Assembly: GCA_015680685.1 (NCBI GenBank)
Contig: MNCI01033589.1
Span: 433,179 to 468,027, forward strand
Length of the DNA: 34,849 nt
Direction of reading: 5' to 3'
Source: Gnetum montanum
Taxonomy: Eukaryota > Streptophyta > Gnetopsida > Gnetales > Gnetaceae
The translations under genes were made by a program, and so were the position numbers. The notes under the pieces are model-generated. The model worked only from the letters and a program-made list of their open reading frames with translations. It searched no databases and had not been told where the DNA came from. This document shows, piece after piece, positions 19,561 to 31,512 of the stretch (the stretch's first letter is position 1; every line of letters starts with the position of its first letter).

Positions 19561-20058
19561 CTTCTTATGAAAAGATCTAACCTAGGAAGTCCACTCATTT
19601 ACCTTCAGATCACTAGACATGAGCCATGCAAGGCTTTTTTTGATTTTGGTTCTGATGTTAATCTCATCTCCCATGACATGTACAAGGCTTGGAACCTACC
19701 TCCTCTCAAGAAGAGAATCATCTGCCTATAATTGGCATATCAATCAACCACTATTCCTTTGGCATTATTGGAGGACATTGTGACCACAGTAAGTGGATGG
19801 TCCTATCCTATTGATTTTCTAGTGATCAAGGTTGAAAACTACAAAGGTGACTTTGCCATCATTATGGGATGGGCTTGGTTAAGCACAGTTGATGCATGTA
19901 TGGGCATAAGGAACCTCTCCTTGAAAATATCCAATGAAAATAAATTTGAAAAGTTAGAGAAGAAACATATTCCATGCATTGCGTACAACGATAACGGGTG
20001 CAATTACGTTCAAAAGATTTGGTCCATCAAAAGTACATACATCAAAGCATGTAATTAG
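19561..20058 (+). pseudogene. Protease domain of the Athila-like pol
   Basis: One frame holds KAFFDFGSDVNLISHDMYKAW with the active-site triplet D-F-G at 19642-19650. Athila proteases often have D-L-G, so CTT to TTT is the likely change. Downstream are IDFLVIKVENYKGDFAIIMGWAWLSTVDA, the usual second half of the retropepsin fold. A TAA after IICL stands where Gln is expected. It would cleave the polyprotein. Confidence 0.75.
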
Positions 20059-20423
20059 TGTGCATAAGAAACAGATATTCAATGGTGTCTGTATGAAGCA
20101 ACCACAAAACAAGAGGGAAACTAGTGATTGATAATTAACTTAGATAGCAGCACATTATGCATGGAACCAACTAAGAGCCTAACATGTACTTATGTTGAAT
20201 GAACTTAAGCAAGTTCATCACTAACTCTTTGATGATAAAGATGATGATACCTATTGGGAAGAGTTGGAAATCCCTAATAACTTCAAGCAGGAGCCCCTAG
20301 AATTGAAAAATCTATTGGCTGACATAGAATATGCATTTTTAAACAATGAAAAATTGGTCATAATCAATGCCAAACTTGCTCTTGAACAAAAAGAAAAGCT
20401 GTTAAAGGTAATTAACAAATGAT

Positions 20424-20990
20424 CAACAACCTTTGCTTGGTCATATCTTGAGCTGATAGGAATCGATCGCCAACATTGCATTTACATCAACCTAACCATG
20501 AAGCCAAGAAGGTAGCCACAGAGGTGGCTGAATCCCAAATTGAAGCGGATCATCAAGGAGAAAATAGAGCAACTCCTCAAGGTAGGGTTCATCTATCCCA
20601 TTGCAGATAGTGAGTGGGTTAGCCCACTCATAATTGTGCCAAAGAAAGGTGGTAAGTGGTGGATCTACATTGACTTCAGGCTATTGAATATGGCAACGTT
20701 TAAAGATCCTTTTCCATTGCCATTTTTGGATAAAGTGTTGGACATGATATCCAAGCATTGCTATTATAGCTTCTTGGATGGTTATAATCGCTATAACCAA
20801 ATCCAAATTGTGCCAGAAGATCAGGCCAAGACAACATTCACAAGTCCCTAGGGGACTTTTGCATATTGTAAGATGCCATTTGGTTTGTGTAATGCCCTGC
20901 AACATTTCAATGCCTAATCCTTAGTATTTTCTAATGGAAAATCAATAGTGGTGTGGAAGTCTTCATGGATGATTGCTCCACCTATGGAGC
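20424..20990 (+). pseudogene. Reverse transcriptase domain of the Athila-like pol
   Basis: Starts with TFAWSYLELIGID; then VGFIYPIADSEWVSPLIIVPKK, IYIDFRLLN, DPFPLPFLDKVLDM, YSFLDGYNRYNQI and GTFAY-KMPFGLCNA in the frame of 20540. The catalytic box FMDD is at 20962-20973 in a different frame, so a frameshift lies between about 20905 and 20950. A TAG replaces a codon before GTFAY. Confidence 0.85.
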
Positions 20991-21239
20991 TACGTGTGGG
21001 CAAGCCTTAGATCACTTGAGCAAATATTGAAAAGATGTGTGAAAACAATTCTGTGGCTCAACTGGCAAAAAAGCCACCTTATGGTGCAAGAAGGCATTGT
21101 GTTGGGACATCAAATTTTACAAGAATGGATTAAGGTAGACCTAGAAAAGATAAGGATTATCCAAGGAATTACATGTCAACTAAAGATAGTCAAAATGTTA
21201 AGTCATTCCTTGGACATACTAGCTATTATCGACAATTCA

Positions 21240-21765
21240 TAAAGAATTTCTCTAAGATTGCAAAGTTGTTAGTCAAGCTGACAAAGAAAGATGCTTTGTT
21301 CATCTAGACCAAGAAATGTGAACATGCATTCCAATAGTTGAAGAAAAAATTCATAGCAACTCCAATTCTATAGGCACCAGATTAGTCTAGACCATTTCAC
21401 ATAATGATATATGCATCTAATTATGCTTTGGGAGCTCTGCTTACATAGTTGGATGATAAAAAATGTCCATATTACATCCACTATGCAAGCAAAAGCATTG
21501 TGGGTGCATAGTTGAATTATACCACAATTGAAAAGGAACTAATGATAGTGGTGTATGCTCTTGACAAGTTTAGGTAGTATGTGCTTAGCTATAAAGTATT
21601 TGTGCACATAGACCATAGTGCCATCCGCTTCCTGATGAACAAGTAAACAGTGAGTCCTCATATCATACAATGGCTCATGATCTTGTAGGAATTCAATCTC
21701 ACGATGATAGATCAAAAAGGGATCGAGAATGTGACTGTTGACCAGCTCTCTCAATTAAGATGAAA
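21240..21765 (+). pseudogene. RNase H domain of the Athila-like pol
   Basis: One frame (with many TAG/TAA) reads IYASNYALGALL, YYIHYASKSI, LNYTTIEKELMIVVYALDKFR, VFVHIDHSAIRFLMNK and ENVTVDQLSQL. The second, third and fourth acidic residues (E of EKEL, D of IDHS, D of VDQL) are kept. The first, normally D in CDAS, is Tyr. Stops fall where Gln or Trp is expected: LT(Q)LDD, GA(Q)LNY, FR(Q)YVL, FI(W)TKK. Confidence 0.82.
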
Positions 21766-22089
21766 TAACATAGAGGAGAGCCCACTCTTTGATCAGTTTT
21801 CAAATGAACTTCTCTTTACAGGAGTAATAAATGATCAAGTGCCCACAAAAAAATCATACGATGGCATCCTCACTTACCTTCTCACTCAGGAGATGCCACA
21901 AGATCTTGACTTTAGAAAGAAGCAACAATTTCTTCATTGGGTTAAAAACTTCATGCAAATAAATGGACACCTCTACAAGGTGTGCATTAATGGCCTGATT
22001 CATTGGTGTGTCCTTGATGAAGATCAACTACGTGTTCTCCAAGAGCTCATGAAGGACTTTGCAGAGGCCATTATGCATGGAGATACATA

Positions 22090-23203
22090 GTCATGAAAAT
22101 CCTAATGGTAGGATACTATTGGCCTACAATATTCAGGGATGTCCACCACTTGGTCTGATCTTGTGAACATCGTCAATGAGATGGTAGGATGACTACTTGA
22201 ATGGAAGGTCCTCAATAGTGGATTCAACCACTAGAGCCCTTTGACATATGGGGCATTAACTTCATGGGTCCCATCACATCCATGTTTAATGGAAAGACAT
22301 ATATCATCATTGTAGTCAACTACTACATGAAGTGGGCAGAAGCAGTAGCCATTGCTAATTGTATATCATCCATTACTACTAGATTTATACAACAAAATGT
22401 TGTAAACAAGTTTGGGATGCCACGTGCACTAATTTCTGACAATGGAACTCATTTCAAAAGTGCGACTTGTAGAAAGTTGATGCAATGCTTGGGGGTTGAA
22501 CATAAGTTAACAACACCCTATCACCTCTAAGCCAACGGTCAAGTAAAGGTAACCAACAGGGAGATCACAAAAATCCTAACATATGAGATTAGCAAATATA
22601 GGAAATATTGGAGTACAAAACTCAACGATGCCATCTAGGCATACCGTTCAACATGGAAACTTCCTATTAGCTATTCTTCCTACAAGTTAGTATACGAAAA
22701 ACTTCTAGTGCTCTCGATTCAATCTAAGCTTTGTACACTCTCAACAGCTTGTGATTTGAATCTTGAACTAAGTGTAGCACCGAAAGAAAGATTGATCAAC
22801 CTCAATTTGCTAAATGAAAAATGATTGGTGGCCCTATTTTGAATGAGGTGCACAAGGCATTCAAAAAGCAATGTCATGACTTGAGAATATGAAAGGTAAA
22901 ACTTCAACTAGGAGATAAGGTTCTCTATTAGAATCCCACACATGTACCCCAGAAGACCAAATTCCAAACATTGTGGGAGGGACCTTATATAATTGATCAA
23001 ACCTTTCCCTCTAGGGCCATGTTAATTTATAGGCCTAAGAGCCCAAATAAAAAGCAATTGGTCAACATCCAACAAGTGAAACCTTTCCTAGAACTAAGAC
23101 AAGCTAGTGCAACTACCACCTTAATGGATGGACAACCGCATTCAATTTTTCAAATCTCCTCCTTCCAACGTAGTTGTGGGGGAGATGGCCATCTGTGCTA
23201 ATA
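22090..23203 (+). pseudogene. Integrase domain of the Athila-like pol
   Basis: The core reads FDIWGINFMGPI (catalytic D at 22243), VVNYYMKWAEAVA, PRALISDNGTHFKSA (D at 22438) and TTPYH-(stop)-ANGQVKV. The third catalytic residue, Glu in GQAE at D+36, is Lys (AAG, 22546-22548). The C-terminal part (22971-23203) is WEGPYIIDQTFPSRA and NIQQVKPFLELR. In function it would insert the cDNA; this copy lacks an intact DDE triad. Confidence 0.85.
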
Positions 23204-24621
23204 ATCCATATGGCTCCTTAGTTTTTCTATTTTTTGTTTTCACATTTTTGATTTTACAAGTAATTTATTTTACAAATTTTTGATTTTCAATTTTTTCCAT
23301 TTTTTGCCAATTTTTATTTTATACCATTGTTAGTATATTTGAACTTTCTTGATTATTTTATACTTTTTTATATATTTTATTTTTTTTCTTTTGTTTGAGT
23401 GTGAATTTTCATCATGTTTGCTAATAAAAGTGTTTTATTATTGCAGGACACAGTGTCACTATTGCTGTTTACTGATGATGGCTTGTGCTTAATGTTGTGA
23501 TTGTCAATGTTTGGTTTCTATTCTTGAATTCTAATGTCTGATGACTATGACATGGTTTATTCTTCATGGAATAGGTAGTGAGTCCATGTCATATGTTCAT
23601 CCAATAAAATCTATGGTTTTTCTTGTTTTGGGAGTTTGAGATCCCTTCCATTAAAACAAAACTTTTAATTAATTGGTGACCTTGGTAGTTCCAGAATTGG
23701 GAAGGATCCAAAGGTTTGTAGAGGATGTGAATTTAAGGGGACTTAATACTCTTTTTACTCTTCTACTTACTTGAGTGCTTGGGTGTATTTCATGAACTTC
23801 TTACCATTCCATTTCAACCACTACTAGGAAGTCAAATAAAGTCTTTCCATGGTGTGGTTTCCATCAAAAATTTTTAAAAAAAGTTAAAAAAAAAACACAT
23901 GATGGGAATTCAAAGCACACCCTTTAGACAAATACATAGGCTACAAGCACTATTTGTGGAACTAGAAAGACATGCACCCATGCCTGAAGGTCCCCTCTAA
24001 CTAAGGCCCTCTCTCACTTCCTACTTCTCTTTTCTTCTCTTTCTAGAATGATGGTTGTTTTGGGGAAGCACTCTCATGTCTCGAGGGGGTGGATTAGTCT
24101 TAGAGTGGTGATGAGAAGTTGCTAAAAGTGGTTGGTTTTTGTCCGGACTAAGGATGAATCTTCTCAAGTCATTTTAAACACAAACTCCACAAGGGACTTC
24201 TTATGACCTTAATTTAGGATTCCTTTTCACCTTCTCCATCATTCATCCATGCTACCACACCTCACCTCACTATTGGATTCTATGTTATGCTCTATGTCTT
24301 AGTTTGATATGTTTGAATTCTTGGATAGATTCTTTTTGGTTGGTCCTTAACTTTTTATGATCATTAATAAATTGTGGGGCCCATGGACTCCTTGGTTAAG
24401 GTTATGCAAAGGTAACAAGGGCATGAGCCTATAATGGGGAGGATCCACTTGCATATCTCTTGTTTTGGTTAGTTAAGTTCCTTACCTTAGACATTGCTAC
24501 AATCCTATCTTTCGCATATTCCATTGTGCAAACCACTGTGTGCTCCTTGATCTCTCATTTTCCATCCTCTTTCTTCATTTTCTTAATTTTCTCAATTTTT
24601 GGGACTTCAGTAGCTTCAAGA
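23204..24621 (+). other. Spacer between integrase and ORF3 in the Athila-like element
   Basis: T-rich, non-coding, about 1.4 kb. It holds two pyrimidine-rich tracts ending in AG: near 24010-24046 (TTTCTAG before AATGATGG) and 24549-24610 (ACTTCAG). The second lies 12 nt before the ORF3 ATG and looks like a 3' splice site. Confidence 0.6.
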
Positions 24622-25775
24622 ATGATTCAAGAAGGCTAAGGAGGAAGTGGTGATAGCCATATTCAACTAGTCCATAGTAGAAGTGAAGACATATTTAGTT
24701 TAGAAGGACTTGGTTCAGATGCTCCAGGAGATAAAACACTGATCACAGAAAATCATTACTTGTGCAATGTTGATGCCCAAAAAGAACAAATGTAGGAATT
24801 CATTCATCAACGATAGGAGCAGCTAGCTAGGGTGAATATTGAATTAAGAAAATTGGCCATAAAAAATTGGAATCCATCTATGGAAGAAGTTTGTGCCTTA
24901 CACCAAAAGTCTACCATTGAGATTGCCACCTGGAAAAATAAAGCTCTAAAGGTTGAAAGAGTTAACAATTACTATAGAGACTAGGTTGGCTTGTAGAAGG
25001 AAGTAAATGAGAAACACATCTAGATGACAAGGGCAAAAGTAAATGAATCTCTCCAACAACTTCAACAAGGAAGAGAAGTATGGTTGTCCATCATTGATGG
25101 GATTGATGCTTATAACAAAGCAAAGATCTGCCTAAGGGAGTTGCAGATTGAAGAAATGAAAAAATACATGGAGCTGGCCAATCTCCTTTATGTGAACCTA
25201 GTGATATTGATTACCAGACAATCATGGTTAGAGTTGGAAAAATAAGTGGCCAGCTCATATTTGCTATACGAGGTAGAGTTCAAACACCATAAAGACACTA
25301 ATAAAAATATTGAGACTATAAATGCTAAACTTGAAGTTCTTAGAGCATGATTCATGGATTAACAATCAATTGCTAAGAACTTGGCTAAAAGAATGAATGA
25401 TTACTAGAAGCTGAAAGATGTTATTAGAGCATTCAACACTGAACACAAAAATTCATTGCCTGGTTTATCAATGCAAAGGAACTCTTTCTAGCAATCCCAT
25501 GTCCCTGGGATGTGCCCATTCCAACCCACATTGGTGAAGCTGCATGGATGGTGCATGATCTTAGAAGTAAGAAGGAGAAAATGAAAGCATTGCTGAATGA
25601 TTTTTACCTCCCACTAGAAGTTGTAGAAACATCAAGATAGCCATAGCCACCTTGACCACCATACATGCCCAAAGCCAATGAAGGTCCCTTAGAACCTCAG
25701 GAGCCACCATCTCCTGGGACTATTTAACCTTCTCCACCAACTTCATGTAGTAGAGGGCATGCTATCCAAGTTTGA
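24622..25775 (+). pseudogene. ORF3: extra coiled-coil protein between integrase and 3' LTR
   Basis: From ATG 24622 one frame runs about 270 codons (several stops, mainly at Gln or Trp-like positions). It shifts near 25440 and goes on to TGA 25773-25775, for about 380 codons in all. The N-terminus is acidic and Ser/Gly-rich. The middle is rich in Leu, Lys and Glu in heptad-like spacing (LRKLAIKNW, ESLQQLQQGRE, ELQIEEMKKYMELAN), suggesting coiled coil. Then comes KFIAWFINAKELFLAIPCPWDVP and a Pro-rich tail. Athila elements may have an env-like ORF here, but I see no signal peptide or clear membrane anchor. Function unknown. Confidence 0.6.
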
Positions 25776-25964
25776 AGAGTCACATCATGGTATTCAATTT
25801 TGTGTCATGAAGACCATAATTTTTGTAATGTGTTAATATATACACTTAGGCACTTAGTTTTGTCAAGTTAGTTTGTTTTGTTAAGAATTAATCAAAAAAC
25901 CCATACCTTCCCAATTTTATAAAGGAACATGAGGATGAGTTTTAATTTAGTTATGGGGCTATTA

Positions 25965-26859
25965 TGAGTCATGGTTTGGTTGCGTCAATGAGGCCTCATC
26001 GATGAGGCCCTGTCGATGCATGCAATGATGCATCAGTAAGGCCATGTCAATGTAGGGTTTGCTTTTCGGCTATAAATATGCACTCACTAATCACGTTTAT
26101 TGCAACAAGATTTTAGTAGTAGCCAAAATCTTGCGGTTTTTACATTTAAAAGTTAGAATATTTCTTCTGAGTTCCTATAGCAGGAGTCATTGAGTGTACG
26201 GATCTTCATTCGAGCATTTTTGTACCTCAGCATGACAATGTGTGTAGCAATAAAGACAAGCTTTCTGATAAACCTTACAACATTTTGGATAGATTAAATA
26301 TTTAATTTATGCATTCAATGTTTTCAATTAGTTATCCAATATTTTCTAGTAATTAAGCTAATTAAGATAATTAATGGAGATAAGTTAGATAGATTAAATA
26401 CATAAGTATGACTGCTTTGAGCATAACATGTATTCGCTTGGTAATCCTAGCAACGTTAGTGCTTGGTGCACCCAGTAGCGTAGCGCTTGGTAACCTAGCA
26501 GTGGATACATGGGTTTAGGACATGTATGGAAAGTGGGAGAGGATGCTCATGTTAGGATTAGTTAGAGACTAGTTAGTTAGTTAATTTAGATTAGTCATTA
26601 AATTACTCTATCTCTCTCTTTTCAAGCACCCAAAAACATAAAACATAAAATGATAAAAATAATATGCCTCAATTACTCTTAACCATCTCACTATGCTTCA
26701 CAAGTGTAATTAGGAAGAAAATGAATGAGCTTAGGGCAAGATTCACTTCCTAGAAGACTAGTGTACTGGAAACTGTAAAGTCCACAGAATTCGACTAGAT
26801 CGTGCATGAATGCTTTGTGATTTGTATGGTTGGGCATAGGGGTACCTCACCACTCATCA
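25965..26859 (+). repeat. 3' LTR of the Athila-like element (895 bp)
   Basis: Begins TGAGTCATGG, ends CTCATCA, followed by ATTAT. Collinear with the 5' LTR throughout. It has an additional adjacent copy of the GATGAGGCC motif (25984-25996 and 25997-26010) plus a third decayed one (26031-26043), and the same three GCTTGGT units (26436, 26461, 26485). No good polypurine tract precedes it. Confidence 0.92.
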
Positions 26860-26864
26860 ATTAT
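26860..26864 (+). repeat. Right target-site duplication of the Athila-like element
   Basis: ATTAT, identical to 16036-16040. Confidence 0.85.
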
Positions 26865-27054
26865 TAAAGTATAAAAAACAATATTTGTTTTAAGATGAAG
26901 GTAAATATGTTTGGCATAAAACATGTATTTTTAAATGAAAAGAGTTTTATTAATTAACATTATGAGATACTATACATGTAATTTCAAAAACACAATCCAC
27001 CATCATGGAAATCCTAGAAGAAACATTTGGGATTAGAATTTACTTTTATTTTGT

Positions 27055-27120
27055 AGAGTTTTAGCCTAGTGGTAAGACACTTGATTTGAAATTTTCAAGT
27101 TATTAGTTCAATTCTAGTGG
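27055..27120 (+). repeat. tRNA-like (SINE-type) segment before the copia element
   Basis: TTAGCCTAGTGG (27061-27072) fits an A box and AGTTCAATTCT (27105-27115) a B box, with CACTTGATTTGAAATTTTCAAG between them as an anticodon-arm remnant. No target-site duplication was found. It abuts the truncated start of the copia gag. Confidence 0.5.
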
Positions 27121-27475
27121 GTAATGTCAAGTTATAAAGTTCTACGTGGACTATATATCTTCTTAAAACTACAAACACTGAAGATGAATACAAAGCACAA
27201 ACTAATAGATTTTATCAAAGATATAAAGGTGGTTATATTAGAGCTTGAATGTGGAAATGAGGAAGTATCTAATGAAGAAAGAGTTAGTTTCCTCCTACAA
27301 GCACTTCCAGAGAAGTTTAAAGGATTTATTTAAGCACTTGATGCATTAGGAGAAAGACTAGAGTTTCCAACATTGATAGCTCAACTATAGTTACAAGAAA
27401 CAAAGATGGAATTAGAGTAGAAATCAAAAAATTTGGTACAAGTTATGTATACCCCAAGAAATAAGTAGGGAAGGT
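27121..27475 (+). pseudogene. Partial copia gag
   Basis: LKLQTLKMNTKHKLIDFIKDIKVV, NEEVSNEERVSFLLQALPEKFKGFI and, after a stop at an expected Gln, ALDALGERLEFPTLIAQL fit the UBN2-type gag of plant copia elements. The N-terminal third is missing. No knuckle was recognised downstream. Confidence 0.7.
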
Positions 27476-27779
27476 GATGGAATTAGTATTGACATTATGA
27501 AAACAAATAAAGTTTAAGATTTAATAAAAAAAAATCAACAACTAACCTATCATATCTATGGAAGAAGAGGATACATTCTAAAAAATTACTAGTTCAACCT
27601 TAAGATCCCAAGATCCTTTGTTGTTCAACAAAGAATTATAATAGAGAACATTGGGAAAAAAAGGTGGAATAGAAACTAGAATAACAATAAGAATAATTAT
27701 CATAAAAATGAAAGAAAATTGCTAAGAGACAAAGTAGCCTTAATTATTAAGGATATTACAAGCCAAGATAAAGTGGCCA

Positions 27780-28760
27780 AGGTTGAACATAATACTTACT
27801 ACATTGATTTAGGATGTTCTAGACATGTATAAAACAATCATAACCTTTTCTAAAATTTATGTATTGTAAATGTTGGTGAAGCTACAATACCTACTTGCTA
27901 TTTGTAAATATAAAGGGATAGGTGACCTCAATATGTAGATTGTTGAACAACCAGTATAGATTAAGAATGTGTATTATACCCTAACATTGAAGGGACATAA
28001 TCTTTTGTTGGTATTTGAATTGGTTAAAGATAGACACAAAATAGTTTTTGAAAAATATTTTAAAAAGAATGTAAAATGTGTAATATTAGAAGATAAATCA
28101 TAGAAGAAGCTAGTAGAGACAAAAGAGATGAATGGAATATTTAAATTACACCTAGTAAGAGAGATTATCTACTCTATAACTCATAAAACACAGGATGAAA
28201 AGTTATGACATGCAAGGCTTGGTCACATGAATAGAAGTTATATGCAAAGGTTATTACGATCTTTCTATGGTTTACCACAACTTGACCTTAATCATGACAT
28301 GTTCTACAAGTTGTGTACTATGGGCATACAAATAAGAATGACTTTGTATGGTAATGTACCTTCGTTAAGAGGAGCATGATACTCTGTAACCTACATTGAT
28401 GACTACTCATGAAAGATGTAGATATATGTGATTAAATCCAAGTTAAATGTTTTTGATAAATTTAGAAAATTTAAAGCATTAGTGGAAAAAAATATTGGAT
28501 CATCAATTATGAAGCTACAAACTAGTAATAGGACAAAATACACAAACAAAAAATTCCAGGAATATCTTATGAGAGAAAGAAATATTCACCAAAAAATAGT
28601 TCCATATTGCCTTGAACGGAATAGTGTAGTTGAGCCAAAAAATCAAACAATTGGTGAAATGGTACAATGTATGTTAGTCTAATCCAAATTAGATGATGGT
28701 TTTTTGGAAGAAGCTATTTGCACTATAGTCCATATTATTAACAAAAGTCTTGCTCTCTAT
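27780..28760 (+). pseudogene. Copia protease and integrase region
   Basis: Protease motif D-L-G-C-S-R-H at 27806 (expected D-S-G; TCA to TTA). LRHARLGHMNRSYM-type GAG-pre-integrase near 28207 (HARLGHMN). Integrase core: TYIDDYS near 28390, VIKSKLNVFDKFRKFKALVE, TKYTNKKFQEYLMRERNIHQKIVPYC, VEPKNQTIGEMVQCML (28428-28682 is its longest open piece). The usual DRGGE is changed to NRTKY, so the second catalytic Asp is lost. Confidence 0.8.
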
Positions 28761-29389
28761 CCACATTTTAGGAGTCGAAATACAATGTGGAATTGAAGAA
28801 AGGCCAACTTGTAACATTTATGAGTCTTTGGTTGTAGAGTTTATTATGATATTATAAATCAAATAAAATCAAGTCCAAAAGAAAAATAAGATATTTTGTA
28901 GGATATGAACTCCATATGAAAGGTTATTAGATTTGGAGCCTAGAGGAAAGAAAATTAGTAATTACAAGAAATATGGCGTTTATTAGAGATGAAATATTAG
29001 AAGACAAACTGATTCATAGGAGTATTATGAATATTGATTACGATGATAATAATGATAATGATTATGATTTTACCCCTAGTTCACAATAGCATTATGATGA
29101 GGATGAACAAGTCAATCCAACTTCAAAAAATCCAAATCCTCAAAATAATGAAGATAATAATATAATTAATGAAGAATCTAAGAGATCCAAAGAATGGGAA
29201 TAGACAATTAGAAGTGCTAGGGACTAGGCAAACTTGGATGTTACTAAACCAAGACTTACAAGGAGTTAGTATAATGAACTACATCATAATGATAGTATTG
29301 TCAACATTACGATACCTAATAACGAAGCTCCTATGATAGTTGTTGAAGCCTTTACAATGGACCACTAGAAAAGAGCAATAGAGCTAATA

Positions 29390-30842
29390 TTAAAATGATG
29401 GAAAAGAGAAGAGTATTTGAGTTGGTATCCTATCCAAAGGAAAGAAAATATATCAAGAATTAATAGATGTTTACAATCAAACAGAAAGATGATGGATCAC
29501 TAGACAAGTACAAAGCTCGACTAGTTACCAAAGGGTTTTCTTAAATTATTTGAATCGATTATGAAGAAACATTTGCTTCTATTTCACACATGGTGATCTT
29601 TAGGATAATTAACTTCTTATTCACTAAACTGAAATAAAAAATTCATCAAATTAATGTTAAATTAGTCTTCTTCTATGGAGATTTACATGAAGACATCTAT
29701 ATGAAGCAACTTGAAGACTTTGTAAAAGATGAAAAGCTTATGTGCAAATTATCAAAGGCTATTGGCCTAAAATAAGCACCAAGATTTTAGTACCAACAAA
29801 TTGATCAATTATGGATTTATCAAATCTCAGAAAGATAACAACCTCTATATATTTTAGAATAAAGGAAAGATTCAAATGCTCCTAGCATTTTATGTTGATG
29901 ATATAGTAATAGCAACTATGGAAGTATAGATCGTAGAAAAGTTCAAGCATCGGTTATCTTTACAATTTGATGTTTTATACTGTGGCTTGGTGTATTATTA
30001 TCTAGAAATGGAATTATGATAGGAGTTAGAAGAGATAACTTGATTTCAAATGAAGTATGCAATTAACCTATTGGAAAACTAGAATATTTTGGAATGTAAG
30101 TCTAATATTTTGATGATCCTTGGGATTTAGAATCAGCATTGAAGGAGAACTTATTGATCCTACTCAATATTAACAAGCAATTGGAGCTCCTATGTATCTT
30201 ATGAACACCAAACAAGATATTCAATATGTAGTAAACCAACTAGCCATGACAATGTAGAGACCAAATTATCATCATATGTAAGCAACCTTTCTAATCTTAA
30301 GATACATTAAAGGCACAAGGATCCATGGTCTTTTATTTAATGCAATATCATCAAAAGTTAAGAAAGTAAATATAGATGTAGATTGAGGTGGTGGTATTAT
30401 AGATCGACACTCTCGTACCAGCTTCCTAATTTAAATATATGGAAATCTTGTGAGTTCAAAAAATAGTAAGCAAAGAGTGGTGTCACTATCATTCATGGAA
30501 GTTGAATACCATGCATTACAAGAAATAGTTCAAGATGTAGTATGGATTGAGCAACTTCTTATAGAAATTAGTATTGATGTTCTAAAATCGATTACAATTC
30601 ATTGTGATAATTAAGTGGCCATCAAGTTAATTTAAAATATAGTCTACCATGAAAAAAGTAAATACATTGAAATAATTATCCACTTCATGAAGTAGAAATA
30701 TGTGGAGAAATATATTGATGTCTAGTATATTTCAACTAAATCCTAGAAAGGTGCTAGTTTTATGAAAGCTCTTGCTAAATAATCATTTGATATGTTCTAG
30801 GAGTGCCTTTCCCGAATGTCCTTTCCTCATAATCTGAAGTGA
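29390..30842 (+). pseudogene. Copia reverse transcriptase and RNase H
   Basis: RT blocks: YKARLVTKGF-like at 29510-29540, FYGDLHEDIYMKQLEDF near 29672-29720, and the catalytic YVDDIVIA at 29891. RNase H follows: RHSRTSFLIYIYGNLVSSKN, VVSLSFMEVEYHALQEIVQDVVWIEQLL, ITIHCDN, YHEKSKYIEIIIHFMK, ending FPHNLK and TGA at 30840-30842. Stops replace Gln and Trp codons in many places and there are several shifts. Confidence 0.82.
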
Positions 30843-30977
30843 GGAGGATACTATGAAGATTATGAAAGGAATTTAGTATTATGTTTGGAGAAGGTTCCCT
30901 CCAACATTTGTATGATATTTCTTTTTCTTCACATTTCTTACATAGAGCACAAAGAAATTAAGACAAATATAAAGTAT

Positions 30978-30991
30978 AAATTAAGAAGGAG
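30978..30991 (+). other. Polypurine-type tract of the copia element
   Basis: AAATTAAGAAGGAG directly before the LTR start TGTTAGATA; the right place and composition for the plus-strand primer. Confidence 0.55.
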
Positions 30992-31354
30992 TGTTAGATA
31001 GTCATTCATACATTGTCTCGATTCGTAATTTGTTGTTGTTATGTTAGGTCAATTCAGTTATAAAAATGTGTTACAATTTGTAAGATCAATTACTATGTTG
31101 AATCATAACAAGTGTTTAGTTAGTTATGGTGATGCATTACAAATTGTAATGAAGTGTTGTTCCAATTGTGATAAGTCATAACCTTTCGTCATGTATGTGT
31201 GATAAGTAAGAAGAAGAAGTAAAAATGAAATTTTTTGTATTTAAGGAATAAATTTTTATGAAAAATGGTCCAAGAATAAAAATTACAAAGGAAGTTATTT
31301 GAAGAAAAGAAAAGAAATGCTAATTATGAAATTGTTTTGTCCAAGATTCTAACA
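30992..31354 (+). repeat. 3' LTR of the copia element (363 bp)
   Basis: Starts TGTTAGATA and ends ATTCTAACA, with perfect 7-bp inverted ends (TGTTAGA/TCTAACA), after the RNase H end and a purine tract. The 5' partner is absent, so length and limits rest on the termini. Confidence 0.72.
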
Positions 31355-31431
31355 TATTGCAAAACTAAGTAAAGCGCTTTTGAATGATACTACTAAAATT
31401 TAATAAGAATTATAAAGGAATATAAGGCTAC

Positions 31432-31512
31432 CTCAAGTGTGACTTGAATTGATAACCTATCACCTAACAAGATAATGAACTAACAACTTGAGCCACTTAT
31501 CATTGGTAAGAA
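31432..31512 (-). repeat. tRNA-like (SINE-type) segment, minus strand
   Basis: Minus strand: TGGCTCAAGTTG (A box, 31495-31484) and CAATTCAAGTC (B box, 31451-31441), about 32 bp apart. No target-site duplication was identified. Confidence 0.45.

Larger units (their letters stand above)
16041..26859 (+). mobile_element. Full-length, inactive Ty3/gypsy element of Athila-like type (10.8 kb)
   Basis: Two LTRs (16041-16912 and 25965-26859) bound a body with a primer-binding site, gag, protease, RT, RNase H, integrase, a 1.4 kb spacer and an extra ORF3. ATTAT repeats flank both ends. Protease, RT, RNase H, integrase order marks Ty3/gypsy. The tRNA-Asp-like primer site, the FLDGY-YNQI and MPFGLCNA RT blocks, FMDD, and a long region after integrase point to the Athila lineage. 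The LTRs agree at roughly 85% by eye, so insertion is old. Every gene is broken by stops and shifts, mostly explained by C-to-T or G-to-A changes. Confidence 0.93.
27121..31354 (+). mobile_element. Ty1/copia element, 5'-truncated and inactive
   Basis: Contains, in copia order, partial gag, protease, GAG-pre-integrase, integrase, RT, RNase H, a purine-rich tract and a 3' LTR. The integrase before RT order marks Ty1/copia. No 5' LTR or primer site is present upstream; gag begins mid-domain near 27124, right after a tRNA-like segment. Many stops and frameshifts interrupt all domains. Confidence 0.87.

Noticed and set aside
22561-22563. Glu of NREI as the catalytic Glu of gypsy integrase
   Set aside because: It lies 41 residues after the second Asp; the catalytic Glu in the family lies at +36, where this copy has Lys.
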